From Phascolomyces articulosus (Eukaryota; Mucoromycota; Mucoromycetes; Mucorales; Lichtheimiaceae), in assembly GCA_025677815.1 (NCBI GenBank), contig JAIXMP010000019.1:186001-250000 (forward strand): DNA of 64,000 bases, in the 5' to 3' direction. The position numbers and the translations under genes were made by a program. A model generated the notes under the pieces. That model ran no database searches. It was not told the origin of the DNA and worked only from the letters and a program-made list of their open reading frames with translations. Of the stretch, positions 1 through 13,272 are shown one piece after another (position 1 is the stretch's first letter; every line of letters starts with the position of its first letter).

Positions 1-81
1 TTAATACCGTTACCTAATATCAAACGAGTCAGGAGAATCTTTTGCATCTAAGGCATTGTAGTCATTATTCACACATAATAG

Positions 82-203
82 ATCGTGATTCTTCAAAATT
101 GAAAGTAAACCAATTAGAAGAGCTGCTATTGAGAATTGGCCAATCAAGAGAATATTTACAAAAATCCAAATTTCATAATGAAATTTCCCTTGAATTACAA
201 TAG
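82..203 (+). CDS. possible 3' terminal exon of a gene running in from the left edge
   Basis: An AG acceptor at 80-81 opens a 40-residue frame ending at a TAG at 201-203. The peptide is charged and helix-prone, with an EELLLRIGQSREYLQKSKF-type segment. It resembles in composition the C-terminal exons of the small-protein family found at 18 kb and 52-54 kb (compare RDQEYIYEQKHKSN in the copy at 52.1 kb), so it may be the last exon of another member whose 5' part lies outside the window. The match is short and could be chance. No upstream exon is secure in the first 80 bases. Confidence 0.25.
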
Positions 204-2631
204 CAGCAATCCTTCAAAAGGCCTTTACTTTTTTTTCAGTATTGAACTAAAACGTGTTGACAATGCGAGTGGATGAAATTACCATATATAGTAACCCAGG
301 GGAACGGGAATGCAAAAACCTCTATATTTGAGGGGAAGCACTTTATGATAACAAAAAAATTAACAGTGAATATATGGCCTTCATAAATCAATAAATATTG
401 ATATAATTTGGAAGTGCAAAATCTAAGAAACAAGCATGAATATTGACATCTTTTCGAAGAAACAGTGACAAAAAGGATGCAATTAACACGACAACCTCAG
501 TTACGAAACATGTTCCTCGCCATTTTGTCTTTCAGTATATAAAGAAACTCAACATTCAATTTGTATATACCTCAAAGATCATATTCTAATACTACACATC
601 TTTCGTTTCGTTTCATTTTGTTTTTGTTTTTTGTTTTTTTTGCTGTACCGTCTATTATTACTTTGTCTGCGAATGAAAAAAAAGTATATTGTTGTTCTCT
701 CTGCTGGGTGTATAGACATAGCTTATTTTTATTACAAATTACATATTGGTGAATGTTCACATACGACTATATCTTTTATTCAATCTTAAGGTTGTGATAA
801 TGATAATAAATGTATACTATAACGCTTGGCGAATCTATCTTCTTGTTATTTATTGAAAAGATTCATTACAAATGAACCTTTTACTACCAAAGTTGTTAAG
901 CGTTATACTAGTACCTCACAATTATTAAAAACAAATTTATTGCTAATCGAAACTTTTATGATGATTGACATTTATTTTTTAAAAAAAGAAAATTTTTCAT
1001 GCAAGTGACACAGAAATCTTGGTACTTGTTTTTAAAAAACTTTTAGAATATAAAGTTTTGACCGGGTTCCGATTATTATAAGAATCCAGGTACAATGCAT
1101 ATTATTTTCCTAATGAGCATGTCCCTGACTTGTTGTACAACTTGTTGTAATCGTTGCATCCATAAAAAAAACATTTTTTTTTTATATTCAAGATGAAGAA
1201 TTTGAATAGACAATAACATCTTTTTATATAATATTATTATAGTAAACTTTTATAATTCCCATAGGATATATATATATATAGAGTATTCAAATATAAACCA
1301 TACTTTTATTTGTAGGTGTGATGAATAGAACATGATAGAAAGTTATTATTATGCAAACTAAGAGTAGATTAAGAATTAACTAAATTTGGAAAATTATACG
1401 TACTACGTACATAAAACAACTAACTACATATTTTTTTTTAAAAAAAAGGTGGGCAAGTGGGCTGCTGAGCTCATGTGAGTAACACTGTATTTAGCCAAGT
1501 ATTTTAAATAAACAAATGCTTTTTTTACATCATTTTACTACCTTTCTTGGATTAGTTCTTACATGTTATTTTCCCACTTTTCGTTTCTACAGCAATTATT
1601 CTTCTTTATTTGTATAAAAATATATAAAGGAGCCCTTAATGCAAGGGAGAATAAGGAAGCAAAAAAAAAGGGTTTCTTTGCAAGGATATTCGGGCAAACG
1701 GGTATACGGAAAGTATGTTTTTATAAAACAAAAGTATGGTTTCATTGCGCCATTAAATGATCTAACGAGTGGGGTGAAGAGGAAGAAGCAAAGGTATGAT
1801 TACAAGTTATGATGGCCCTTTTTCTTGTCATTTTTTATTATAGGACTAGTTCTTTTATGATATTATTATTATTATACAAATAATTTACTTATCTTACCTT
1901 TATACTATAACATATCCGACTAGATTATAAGTTCGAGACTCTTTCATTATCATTATTACGTTGTTCTTTATATATATTATTAAATCTTAATAGAACGAAG
2001 GAAACCTCTTCAAAATGATGATGGTTAATACAAATCAAGTTAGACTTGTCTAACTTGGAAAAAATCGGCTTGGCGAATCAGGCGGAGAAAGAGGATGGAG
2101 TTAAAAAAGATCGACGGGGCACCTGAATATTATTTACTTCAAGTTCACTGACAAAAACCATGCGGGTTTGTTGGTGTTGTTTGGTGCGGGCTTTTTAATA
2201 AGAAACAAAGGTGCCTGATCCGCTTTCTTGTTTTACTGGGTATATAAAAAAAAAAGCTTTTTATTATGATGATGATGATTAGGGATTATTATTATAATTA
2301 TACATGGTAAATTGATTTCTTTTCTTCTTTTTTTTTTACATTTAAAAAAAAGAGAAGATATTCTATTTTATACAAAGAGAAGAAATTAGATAATAATTCA
2401 ATAAATGCGTAAGGTAGTTTTACATGCAAGGAAAAAAAAGAATAGTGACTGTATGGAGTTTTGGGTATATAAGGTTTCGTCGTTAGGTTTGCGAAGAAAA
2501 AAAAAAGTGAGGGAAAAAAAGAGGGAGTTAATTTTTTTTTTTTGGAGAGAAAGAAAGAATAAACGTTATCAGCATTTTTTTTTATGAAAGGAGGTATGCG
2601 TAAATATGTTGGTGAGAGAGAGAGAGAGAGA
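204..2631. other. AT-rich intergenic region
   Basis: No supportable gene. Short open frames here are AT-rich and lack coherent splice structure. There are TA-dinucleotide and poly-A/T runs. A slightly more GC-balanced stretch near 2050-2230 has no recognisable coding content. The last 300 bases would be the 3' flank of the minus-strand secreted-protein gene that follows. Confidence 0.6.
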
Positions 2632-3124
2632 TCAAAACATAAAAGCACCCAATGTAAGAACAACAATAAATGCAAGTGCAGGTCCAGAAACTAAAAGTTC
2701 ATTAGAAGTGGTGGTAGTTGCTGTTGATTTATCCATGGAAATGGTACCCACTGAAGATGATGAAGATCGTTTCAATTGATGACCCAATCGAGGTGATGCT
2801 AAACCGAATTGATGTAGTAAAACAGGAGGAGTCATATCCATACCAGAAGTATTAACATACGTTTCATATTCTTTTGCTGCGAATATAGGATCATATTGAT
2901 AGTTTTTTGTTACAGCTCTAAATAGTGAATGTTGACTATATTTATTCGAATTGGTATTTCCTCTAGTCTATTGAGTATATAAAATCAATTGAATGATGAG
3001 TATTTTTTTTTTCAATATCTATTATTCATGGAATATAAAATGTAATATTTACCGTTGATACAGCATGAACTAATAATAATTGTGTGATTGACAATAGTAT
3101 AAAAAAACGAAGAATTAAGTTCAT
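2632..3124 (-). CDS. small secreted, probably GPI-anchored protein
   Basis: Two exons, 3124-3053 and 2967-2632, with a phase-0 GT-AG intron of 85 nt, give 135 aa. The first 20-odd residues are a clear signal peptide (MNLILRFFILLSITQLLLVH, then AVS). The middle is polar and Ser/Thr-rich. The protein ends in a hydrophobic tail (LAFIVVLTLGAFMF) directly before the stop, preceded by small residues (SG), the layout of a GPI-attachment signal. A single-pass membrane tail is the alternative. I do not recognise a domain, and the function is unknown; a cell-wall or surface role is inferred from topology only. A (GTT)n-type repeat lies just upstream of the start. Confidence 0.6.
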
Positions 3125-5071
3125 TTTTATATGTTTGTTGTTGTTGTTGTTGTTGTTGTTGTGAAGTGTGAGTGTAATGTGTGTTTGTTGTAACGAGAAG
3201 AAAAAAAGAAAAAGAGAAAAAAAAAAAGAAGTGCGAAATTTTTGACTTTTTGACTTAAGATTCCTTTTTATTTTCTTTTATACAAATTTAGACTTTGATA
3301 CCTCGTTTTTACTATTTCTGAAAATGGCTTAGTGAACAACTCATCTATTAGTTACCATATAATCAATTATTATAATATCATTTCATGTATTAAAAAGATG
3401 AATTACGTTTTAGATTATTGTATTTTTATTGATTTCGAGTTGAAACTTCTTATTTATGATATTACATCGATATGATGACGATGATAATGATGCATGCATA
3501 TATATACAGAATAGGATTATATCATAATTATCAAAATTAGACAAGATATCATCATCTTAATTTTTAAAAATAGGTTTCCTCTCACCCTCTGTGACACTGA
3601 TGGCTTTTTTTCAGATTCATTGTACCACATACAAATAAATAGATGAGCCACCCTCTACAGCAACTAAATAGTAGGCATATGGCTTGCAAATTTTGATCCA
3701 AGTTTAGAAGAAGAAAAAAAAAGGCATCATTTTGATCACAAGGCTGTTGTTGTTCTTGATAACCACGCCAAGTAATAGGCTACTAATAATTATTGAAATG
3801 TGCTATACTATCTAAATATAATTAAGCTAGTAAATACTAGGGTAATAAACTATAATTGATCATCATCTATTCTCCTTTCACGTACATCCATTCCTCAATG
3901 TATTCTGTATAATAAGGGATTGTATTTTTGAATGATGTTGATCCATAAAAACCTCATGTGTCTAATAGACTAATAGAATATATACACCATTCCCCTTCCT
4001 CCAAAAGTTAATTATTCTATTTCCAATATATTAGGCGCCCATCCATCCATTAGTTGTATAAATATCAGTTACTTAATTTAAATAATATAATAAATTATTA
4101 TTTTGGCAATTCCTTCCATGCGATCGTTTCGCTTGGTGACCCTGTCCATCTTCCGTACTTCCGCTATTTAAGTACTAATTTTCCATTTCAATCTCTGAGA
4201 GTTATTGCTATTATCTTTTGAGAGTTCACTTATCAATGAATTTCATCCAACTGCTGAATGGTAGTTAGCTGCATATAAAAGAAAAGATAGTTTATATACC
4301 AATAATGACTTCACCTTTTGCCATAACTGTTATGGAAAAAAAATATAATCCGATCGTAACACGAGAATTCAACGCTGTTACATGAATAAAAAGAACGCGT
4401 ATACATATATATGTATCATTTACTTCTTTTTAAATATTTATAAAAAAAAAGTTTATTAAACTAAAATAAAAAAAAATCGTCGATTTAAATATAAAGAGTC
4501 GTTCACAAAACTATGACTTTGTTCAAGCTTTGAAATAGAAAAAGAAAACACGCATGAAGAATTTAGAACTTGAGTGTCATTCGTCAAGTATTTCAAAATG
4601 AGAAATATCCTCAAGAGTTTAAAAAAGTATAAAGAAGAACAAACAAATAATGAAAAAAAATAGGAGGTAGGAAAAGTCAAATCTTATTATAGTTCAGAAA
4701 GAGGTGGATTGATGATGGGTCCTTGCATGACGTATGAAATATTTAGCGTGTGAGAGAGTTTTTTTTTCGTGAGCAATAAGTTTAGATATATTTCATTCTG
4801 CAACTAAAATAAAAGGTGTGTGTGTGTGTGTATTCTGCGTGTGTGCTTGTGTGTATGTGTGTGGGTATATTATTACTACCATTATTATTATTATCGTACC
4901 AGATAACTTAACATTTTGGTAAGTTTCTTCTTCCCTATTTCTTTATTCCCTTTCTCTTTTTTAAACTCTTTTTTTTTGTACCTACTTTTTTTTCGTTTTA
5001 ATTGGTTATCTCTATTTTTTTTTGTATTTTATTACATATATATAAAAAAATACCCCCCCCCAATTATTTCA
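3125..5071. other. intergenic region and promoter of the PKA gene
   Basis: No gene seen. It holds (on the plus strand) a GTT microsatellite at about 3134-3161, several AT tracts and a TG-rich simple repeat near 4815-4868. A TATATATAAAAA stretch at about 5036-5048, followed by a run of C, lies immediately before the PKA start codon and may be part of its core promoter or 5' leader. Confidence 0.5.
4815..4868. repeat. TG-rich simple repeat
   Basis: A degenerate (TG)n tract, interrupted once by TATTCTGC and continuing as GTGTGTATGTGTGTG. It sits about 200-260 bp upstream of the PKA catalytic subunit start. Confidence 0.8.
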
Positions 5072-7724
5072 ATGACATTTTTTAACAAGATTATTGACAA
5101 AGCGAGACAAACGACGTCCCAACATAGCAACAATAGTAACCATAGCAACAATAATAATAACAACGGTATTACTACCCCGTCATTAACACAGCAACCACTA
5201 CAACAACAGCAACCATCTCTTCTTACTCCTGTTGTTGGTGTTGTTACTTCAACTCCTACTTTTTCTTCTTCTACTTCCTCTTCTTCTTCTTTTACAGCAA
5301 CTACTGCTACCACTGTTATAAAGAATTCTTCGAATTCGTTGCATAATACTTTTTCTTCTTCTTTTTCAATAGTGAACCAAAAGCAAGAATCATCAAGCGA
5401 TCTTGTAAATAATAATAGTAATAATAACAATAATAGTGATAATAACGTTATTCAAACAGAAATGACTCGATCGGTATCTTCAGATGAAGCAACTCGAATG
5501 AGTCTTGATAACCCAGGTAATTTTATTTTTTATTATTTTAACCATATAACAATATGCTGGAGAGAAAAAGAGAGTGGCTGTTTTCTTTATATATTTATGT
5601 GGAAAGGGAGGAGACAAAAGGAAAAGGGGTGGGTGATGGGGGTTTTAAGTATATGATTATATATGGGAACAGTGCGAAACGAAGGAGAGGTTGTCAAGAG
5701 GATAAAAAAAAGGGAGAGTGTTTGATCTATCTTAAAGGCCATTGTTATGTTGTAGAAAATGGGGGGGGGGTTATTCAAATAGTGAGAAGATAATGATGAT
5801 GATGACGATGACGAATTTTCATATCCAAAAATATGGATCCTAACTCACACATTATATTTAGAAGAAAACACGCAATCGAGTACGAATACGATACAAAACG
5901 AAGAGATGGATACAAGTACATCCTCTCAACCGCCGCAACCACAGCCGCAACATTCTACGGAATCCCAACGAGGTAAAAAAAGAAAGAGAGTGGAAAGACC
6001 GGTCTCCTTACAATCAAATGATGTAGCGATGATGAATATGAAGCAGAAACCAAAAGACGAACCAAATCGACCACACTTAACGACCCAATCCGTGTACGAT
6101 CATCAAGATACGAAAAATATTACTAGTAGTCATACGAGTAGTTCTACTACACATACCACGACCACGAACCTATCTTCTTCGAATACTACGAATACGAATA
6201 AAAATAGTGAGCGCCCTATTCGAAACGTACCTTCTTATACAGCTATTTATAATGATAATGCTATTATCCAACAACGTCAAAATCGTCCCAAATTGAAATT
6301 GGCCGATTTTCACATTTTAAGAACTTTGGGTACAGGTTCTTTTGGTCGTGTTCACCTTGTTCAATCTCGTGTGAATACTAGGTATTATGCTGTCAAGGTT
6401 TTGAAAAAATCAGAGGTAGTTCGATTAAAACAAGGTATGTTTTTTTTTCTTAAAAGAAAGAAAAAAAAGGACAACAGAAGAGGAGGAGGATAATAATCCA
6501 TGGGAGAGTGAAGATGGATAAAAAAAACTAACACAATTCACTTATTATTATTTTTAGTGGCTCACTCGAATAACGAAAAGCATATCCTCGAAACGGTAGC
6601 GCATCCATTCTTGGTGAATATGTGGGGTACATTTCAAGACGACGTGAATTTGTATATGGTGATGGATTATGTTCCAGGTGGTGAACTTTTCTCTGTATTA
6701 CGACGTTCACAGGTATATAGGAAGAAAGGAGATATACCCCCCAAGAATTTCTTATCCATTATTAAATATATAACAAAAGGGATGGATTATTTATATTTCG
6801 CGTCACCATGGCGACTAATGATGTGTGTTCTTTTTTATTACCAAAGCGATTCCCTGATCATGTGGCCAAATTTTATGCAGCTGAAGTGATATTGGCCATT
6901 GAATATTTACATTCAAAAGATGTGATTTATCGTGATCTTAAGCCTGAAAATCTTTTATTGGATGCTCAAGGTCATATTCGTATCACTGATTTTGGTTTTG
7001 CAAAATATGTTCCAGATATTACTTGGACATTGTGCGGTACACCAGATTATTTGGGTAAATTTATACATGAATAATGTCATGGGTGAAAGGAGAGCCTTTT
7101 TTTTTTTTACATAATTTGCACGTGCCCTTTTTGAATGGTAAGAGTCGATAACAACTGTTTATTTTTTTTTAGCTCCAGAAATCATTCAATCGAAAGGTTA
7201 CGGTAAAGCAGCAGATTGGTGGAGTTTAGGTATCCTCATTTTTGAAATGTTGGCTGGGTAAGTTGGTTTTTATTTGTTTTTCATGAAACGGATGGTTATG
7301 GATTGGTAGATAAATATTACCATGAAGGGACTTTGTTATATTAACATTTATATATATATAAAGATATCCACCTTTTTATGACGATGATCATTTAAAATTA
7401 TACGAAAAAATCTTACAAGGCAGAATCCGTTGGCCACAATACTTTGATCCACATGCCAAAGATTTATTGAAGCGATTGTTAACTTCGGATTTATCCAAGC
7501 GTTTTGGTAACTTAAAGAATGGAGCGGATGATATAAAGAATCATCGTTGGTTTGAAGGTGTGGATTTTAATCGATTACTTGCACGTCAAATTCGAGCTCC
7601 TTATATACCACAAATCCGTGGTGATGGTGATGCCAGTCATTTCGATCGATACCCTGAAACACAAGAACAGTATGGTGTGACGGGTACAACGGATCCATAT
7701 AATCATCTCTTCCCTGATTTCTAA
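5072..7724 (+). CDS. pkaC: cAMP-dependent protein kinase catalytic subunit
   Basis: Six exons: 5072-5516, 5862-6434, 6558-6712, 6847-7054, 7173-7257 and 7364-7724. All junctions are GT-AG and in frame, giving 608 aa. An AGC-family Ser/Thr kinase that phosphorylates targets when cAMP releases the regulatory subunit. Residues 1 to about 295 are low-complexity Ser/Asn/Gln/Thr-rich, as in many fungal PKA subunits. The kinase domain shows the glycine loop GTGSFGRV (about 305), catalytic Lys in AVKVLKK (about 327), YRDLKPEN (about 420), DFGFAK (about 439) and CGTPDYLAPE split by intron 4. The C-tail ends in the hydrophobic motif FPDF, the PKA-type FxxF that docks in its own N-lobe. The start is the first in-frame ATG; the open frame further upstream begins only at TTG. 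Confidence 0.93.
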
Positions 7725-9634
7725 TTATTATTATTATTATTATTATTATTTTTGCCAAGATTACAACAGCAAAATTTTCTGTTTTTCAATGCAAAAAAAA
7801 AAAGAATAATTGACTGAAAAAAAAAGAAAGTACAATCAATCAATCGATCAAAAAAAAGGGTTTATATTATATTATTACTATCATTTTTTCCTATTATTCT
7901 TGTTCTTCTTTGTCTTCTTTGTCTTATTATACATATACATATATATATATATATATATCAATATTCAATCTCTTTCTTTTTATACGCATGATTTTCATTC
8001 ATGGTCTTTTTTGTGTAACAATAACCAATAACCACCAAATGTCTATATATTTCAGACTGCTTTTGCGCATTATGATTTTTTTTTTTTGCGCACTTAGAAT
8101 TTATAATAACCTTTATACAAAGTAAAGCAAAACATTTTGTTCAATTATAAATTGGTTTCTCCAGCTCTATATCTGTCAAAGAACTGAATAGCCTGGCGAA
8201 CTCACCCTTGACAATTTTCAGGAGTAACTAGTAACATTGTCATGATCAAGGGTTTTTCAAGCAGTGATGGTGGGGATAAAGCGAGCAATAGACCACTAGA
8301 TTCACGAGATACCGTACACAATTCACCAATTCGAAAATAGAAGAGAATTATTAGCAAGAATAATCCATCAAGCTTAGCCTTCACGAATAATCATCTAGAG
8401 TAAAGAAAAAGAACTAATATTGCTAAAATGAACTAAACTATTAAAAGATAGTTAACTACTATAGAATGAAGAAAAAGATTGAAATAAAAGAGAGGAGGAA
8501 AAAACGAAATTGGGAGTGCGGCATACTGTTGTGGTGTCGTACACTCATGCTACCACAATATGATAGATACAAGGCAGCACTAACTAATCGTCAATTTTAC
8601 CAGTAACCATTATTGATGACCATTTATCGTATATATATGTATATGCAAAAATAAACATCCTACTTTTTGGACAAGGGTTGACATTGTCGTGTATGAATTC
8701 GTCTTCATCATAAATACTTTTGATTTTTTCAAACAGGAACTGTAGAATTACATACCTGTAGGAGAACTGGCTAAGGTTTCCAAATATACATGTTAGTTGC
8801 AGCTTCTTGCTCCAACATGGAGTCAGAATCAACCACTACGTAATAATTGTTTTTGAATTTGCCGGATATACATGTACAAGGTCATCCTGTATATAAATGA
8901 ATAAATATCAATAAAAAATTTGAACGTGGTTTGACTGGACGTTATCATTATTATCCGAACCTCGCGGTCTCATTCGTCATAAACAGTACGTACATTATGA
9001 AGATTTCATTCTTTAGGGGAATTTTGATAGAAAAAATAATTGATACCTTTGTTCATATAAGAAAAAGTGTGTGTTTGCAAGATCGCATAATGATGCTAAA
9101 CAAAGTAATGAGATGGCATACTTTATTTAAAAATGCATGAGCGAGATAACGTTATTATTGCTCAATCGATGTGATATTATTAAATATTAAAGGGTCTGAT
9201 AAGTTAAGATTTGTTACAGGAAATGTAAAGGTTGCTAAGTACGTTGACAAGAAAAAAAAAGTTATCATTTGCATTGTTCGTGACGAAAACTGTGTAAAGG
9301 TATGGTAATATTATCAGTATTATGTTTCCATTTGACGTAACTATTATTGATCATAATGAAGGCAGCTAAACTTTATTACTTTCTTTAGTTGGTAAACCAA
9401 ATTGAAAAGGTCAAACGGAAGCTGGCGCCGGGCCAAAGTAGAAAATCAACGCCCGCTAGCCATTTGTACTGTTGTAACATACCAATGGATGGTCCTTGGT
9501 TACAACTACTTACTAGCCTATTCTTCGCCAACTGGTCGGAGTGCCTTTTTTTTCTATTTAAGAAGATTTGAAATTAAGTTTTTTTTGGCCTCTTTCCTTC
9601 CCTTCATCTTTATAACTCATCCCAAGCTAAAACC
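7725..9634. other. intergenic region between PKA and squalene synthase
   Basis: No supportable gene. A TTA-type microsatellite lies in the PKA 3' flank (about 7724-7750), and a TA-repeat sits near 7934-7958. The 250 bp before 9635 contain a locally GC-richer patch (about 9419-9465) and a TATTTAA box near 9552-9558, reasonable promoter material for the downstream gene. Confidence 0.5.
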
Positions 9635-11377
9635 ATGTTGAACGCTTTTGCTCAATCGATAACGAGACCTTCTGAGTTAAAGGCTCTATTCTCTTATAAA
9701 TTTTCACCAAAGTCGGAAAATATTCGTCGTCATCGTCAAAACCTTACCAAAGATGAAAATAAGAAAGAATGCTATCACTATTTGAATTTGGTAACATATC
9801 AAACTTTGGTTTTTAAAATTGTCATCCTCACGAAACGAAAGAAAGAAAAAAGAATCGCGTTTTTTTAATATTGATTTTTGTTTTATTTAGACATCACGTA
9901 GTTTTGCAGCTGTCATTCAGGAACTTGATGATGAATTACGAGATGCTGTAAGTTTATTTTATCCTATTTTATAAAAAGCAACCTATTGTTTTATTTTTTA
10001 TTTTTTATCCCCTAAGGATAATTTCTGCCTGTGTCTCCGGCAGATGAGAAAACCCGGGTTTTTGTTAATGCTCTTATTTTTTTTCAAAAAATATGATTCA
10101 ATCATGCAGATATGTTTATTCTATTTAGTTTTACGTGGATTGGATACAGTTGAAGATGATATGACATTGGATTTGGATCGTAAAGTGGAATTATTACGCT
10201 CTTTCGATAAAGTGATTTATGAACGTGGATGGACATTCAATGAGAGTAAGTATATATCACTGGAAGAAGAGGATAAATGTCAAAAAAATGTGGAGAGTAG
10301 GATGGTAAGGAGATGAATCATGTATTCTTACATCACACACACTTTTCTTTATTTATCTATCTAGGTGGACCTAATGAAAAGGACCGAGATTTGTTGGTTC
10401 ATTTCGATGTTGTTATTGAAGAATTCTTAAAGTTGAACCCTAAATTCCAACAAGTCATTGCCGATATCACCAAGCGTATGGGTAACGGTATGGCTGATTA
10501 TGCCACAGGTGAACATCGTGAAAATACCTCAGTAGCAACCATTGCCGATTTCGATTTGTATTGTCATTATGTCGCTGGTCTTGTCGGCCACGGTCTTTCT
10601 GATCTCTTCTCTGCTTCCAATTTGGAATCTCCCAAAGTAGCTCAAAACACTGTACTTTCTAACAACATGGGTTTATTCTTACAAAAGACCAATATTATTC
10701 GTGATTATCGTGAAGATTTGGAAGAAGGACGTCAATTCTGGCCACGTGAAATTTGGGGTGATTATGCCAGTGATTTTGGTGATTTTATCAAACCAGAACA
10801 TCATGATCAAGCCCGTGCTTGTTTGAATGCCATGGTATTGAATGTGTTGGATTTGGTACCCGATGTCTTGACCTATATGCAACAATTACATAATCAATCC
10901 GTATTCAACTTTTGTGCTATTCCTCAAGTCATGGCCATTGCTACTTTAGCTTTGGTGTTTAATAATATGGATATATATCAACGTAATATCAAGATTCGTA
11001 AGGGAGAAGCAGTGGAATTGATTTTGGCTAGCACAAGTATGGAAAACGTTGTGTCAATTTTCCGTCATTATGTTCATGAAATTTCTAAAAAGAATGATGC
11101 TCGTGATCCAAACTTTTTGAATGTTTCTATGGCTATTGGCAAGGTAAATATATATTTATGATTAATTTTGGGGGAGAGGTATATATAACTGGTTTTGAGT
11201 GAAATATATATCTAATTTGGATGTCATCATACGTTTTTATTATAGATCGAACAATGGATTACTACCAACATTCCTTCTTCCCAAGTAACCACTCAATCCC
11301 AATCATCTTATTTGTTCCCTATTCTTATCTGTATTATTGCAGTTATTGGCTTAACTATTTATCAAAACTTGCAGTAA
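9635..11377 (+). CDS. ERG9: squalene synthase (farnesyl-diphosphate farnesyltransferase)
   Basis: Five exons: 9635-9790, 9891-9947, 10110-10245, 10365-11143 and 11246-11377, giving 419 aa, close to the usual length. The enzyme condenses two farnesyl diphosphates via presqualene diphosphate to squalene with NADPH, the first committed step to sterols, at the ER membrane. The first aspartate-rich motif DTVEDDM lies at about 83-89, after FYLVLRGL. The second, DYREDLEEGR, lies at about 230, followed by QFWPREIW. The conserved GNGMADY region is present. The last exon supplies a C-terminal membrane anchor (YLFPILICIIAVIGLTIY, about 398-415) before the stop. The 57-nt second exon carries SRSFAAVI. 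It is convergent with the mitochondrial carrier gene downstream. Confidence 0.95.
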
Positions 11378-11891
11378 ATAATAATCCTTCATTAGACATT
11401 TTATTTATCCTATCACAAAAAAAGCACTTACACAACCTACACATACTTATAACATAATTCTATCATTACTTCTTTTTTTTTACTGTTTCTTTCTCTTGCC
11501 ACTATTTTTTTCTTAGAACAAATACCCGTTGTTTTACGCTAATAATAAATAAAACCCTCGTCTTTTTGTCTATTTTTTTTATAATAGTAATAATAGCAAC
11601 AATGATATATAGATATATAGTAATATAAAACAAAAGCTCTATTCTAAAGGAAAAGGGTGTTGGATTCGTTGAATAAAATAGAAGGATAGGGTGATAAAAA
11701 AATAAGAAGAAAAGTTCTATTACGAGGATGACGAGGAAATTGTAAAGGTATTCTCACATGTATAAATATATATAACAGCTTTTTGTTTATGGCACACATT
11801 CACCTCCAGGGTGTATTTTGGGATATGTGTCAACGTATATACATTTTTTTTTCTGTTTGTTGATTTCTGTTTTGTTCATCTATCTCTTTGT
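11378..11891. other. convergent 3' flanks
   Basis: Intergenic region between two converging genes. It contains AATAAA-like sequences in both directions (for example near 11545) and poly-T runs; no further gene is seen. Confidence 0.5.
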
Positions 11892-12766
11892 CTAGGTAGC
11901 ATGATCCTTGAAATATTGTGTCAGGTTTTCATACACCAAAAATGTAATACAAGTACCAGGCAACACACGAATAATATTTGGTGCTAAGCCCTTATAAAAT
12001 CCAATATATCCTTCAGCTGCATGAATCTTAGTTATACAATCAATAACGCCCTTATAAGCATCTCGGGTGGATCGATCTTGTAAACGACTTCGTAAGACTT
12101 GATATGGATAGGTAGTAACTGTCGCAACGACCTTGGAAGATGCAGCCATGCCCAAATATTCCATATTACTTAATTTAGCATTCTGCTCGTCGTCAGGGGA
12201 TAGGCCTTGCATTTTCAATTGATCATTTCGCCATTTTTTCATTTCTTCATACGCCATAAATTGAATGGCACCATGCGATACACCAAATAAGGCCGGCACC
12301 ATACCTCGATATAATCCTCGAATACCTTCTTCTCGTGCTAATCGAGTCAATCCATTCCATAATCCTGTATAAGCATCAGGTGTATATTGGGTGGTAGTAC
12401 ACATGCGAGTTTTGATCACCCAAAATGGGTTGGTCATGATTGCTGTCAATGCACCTAATATGATTTTATATTTTTATTTTAGGTTAGTGATTTCTGTATC
12501 CCTTTCCACTCTATTACTGTTTTATTACAGGTAATGAATGTTGTCAGCCCTTTTCCACTTCAAAAAAAATCCGTTTCTTTACCTCCTTCAGCAGAAGCAA
12601 TTAAATGTTGCATAGCTGATAATTTCCCATGTTCATCCTTTTTCATGTGTTTTTTGATTAAACTATACCTATAAGAGGGCAAACAAGAAAAGAGAAATAT
12701 TTTTATTATTACCCACTATGTTGCACTTCACCGGGTAACTTTTTTTTCCATACTCACACCTTATAC

Positions 12767-12797
<31 letters not shown>

Positions 12798-13272
12798 GGC
12801 CCTATCTCTCCCAAAAAAAAAAAAAAACTTACCACCAGAAATAAAAGCCCCAACTTGCTGTGGCCCCAGCAATATTAGGGGTGACACCTCGGTATAAACC
12901 ACGAAAAACACCTTCATTATTGATAATATCACGGAAAGCTTTGATGGTACCTCCAATGAGAGGTCGCTTTTCTGATCGTTTCGCTACATCGACTTTTATA
13001 GTGGAAAAAAAATCATGTTAGAAAAAAGCGAATTGTATATATTCCCTGCGTCTTTTACATACCTTGAAAACGAATCTTGATCACGTCTAATGGATGCAGA
13101 ATCGTTGTTGATACCAAACCTGCACCGAAACCAGCCACAGCTTGGTCCTTATTTATTTATTTATTTAGGAACATATAAAAAGTTAAAAACCTTCATATTT
13201 CAACTTTATATAAAAAAAAGAGTGTATACATACTGTATGAGGTGATCCTGTGAATGATTTAGTTTTTGACAT
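11892..13272 (-). CDS. FLX1: mitochondrial carrier of the FAD/folate type (SLC25A32/Flx1-like)
   Basis: Five exons on the minus strand: 13272-13234, 13147-13063, 12992-12833, 12668-12583 and 12454-11892, giving 310 aa. A six-helix inner-membrane carrier of three tandem repeats. The signature sites are HPLDVIKIRF (about 31), NPFWVIKTRM (about 132) and YPYQVLRSRL (about 239). The third lacks the usual acidic residue and NPFW replaces the usual second motif; both are typical of the Flx1/SLC25A32 branch, which moves FAD or folates across the membrane. Other branch-like segments are VTPNIAGATASWGFYF, SHGAIQFMAYEE and LPGTCITFLVYEN. The substrate is assigned by family only. Intron 3 holds a 29-nt homopolymer A run (12767-12795 on plus). 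Confidence 0.87.
12767..12795. repeat. 29-nt poly-A run in an intron
   Basis: Uninterrupted A homopolymer on the plus strand, a T tract in the sense direction of the carrier gene. It lies within intron 3, upstream of the 3' splice site. Confidence 0.85.

Noticed and set aside
4916..5071. N-terminal hydrophobic extension of the PKA catalytic subunit
   Set aside because: The open frame begins with TTG, not ATG; the stretch is pyrimidine-rich leader with a TATATATAAAAA sequence. The first in-frame ATG is at 5072.
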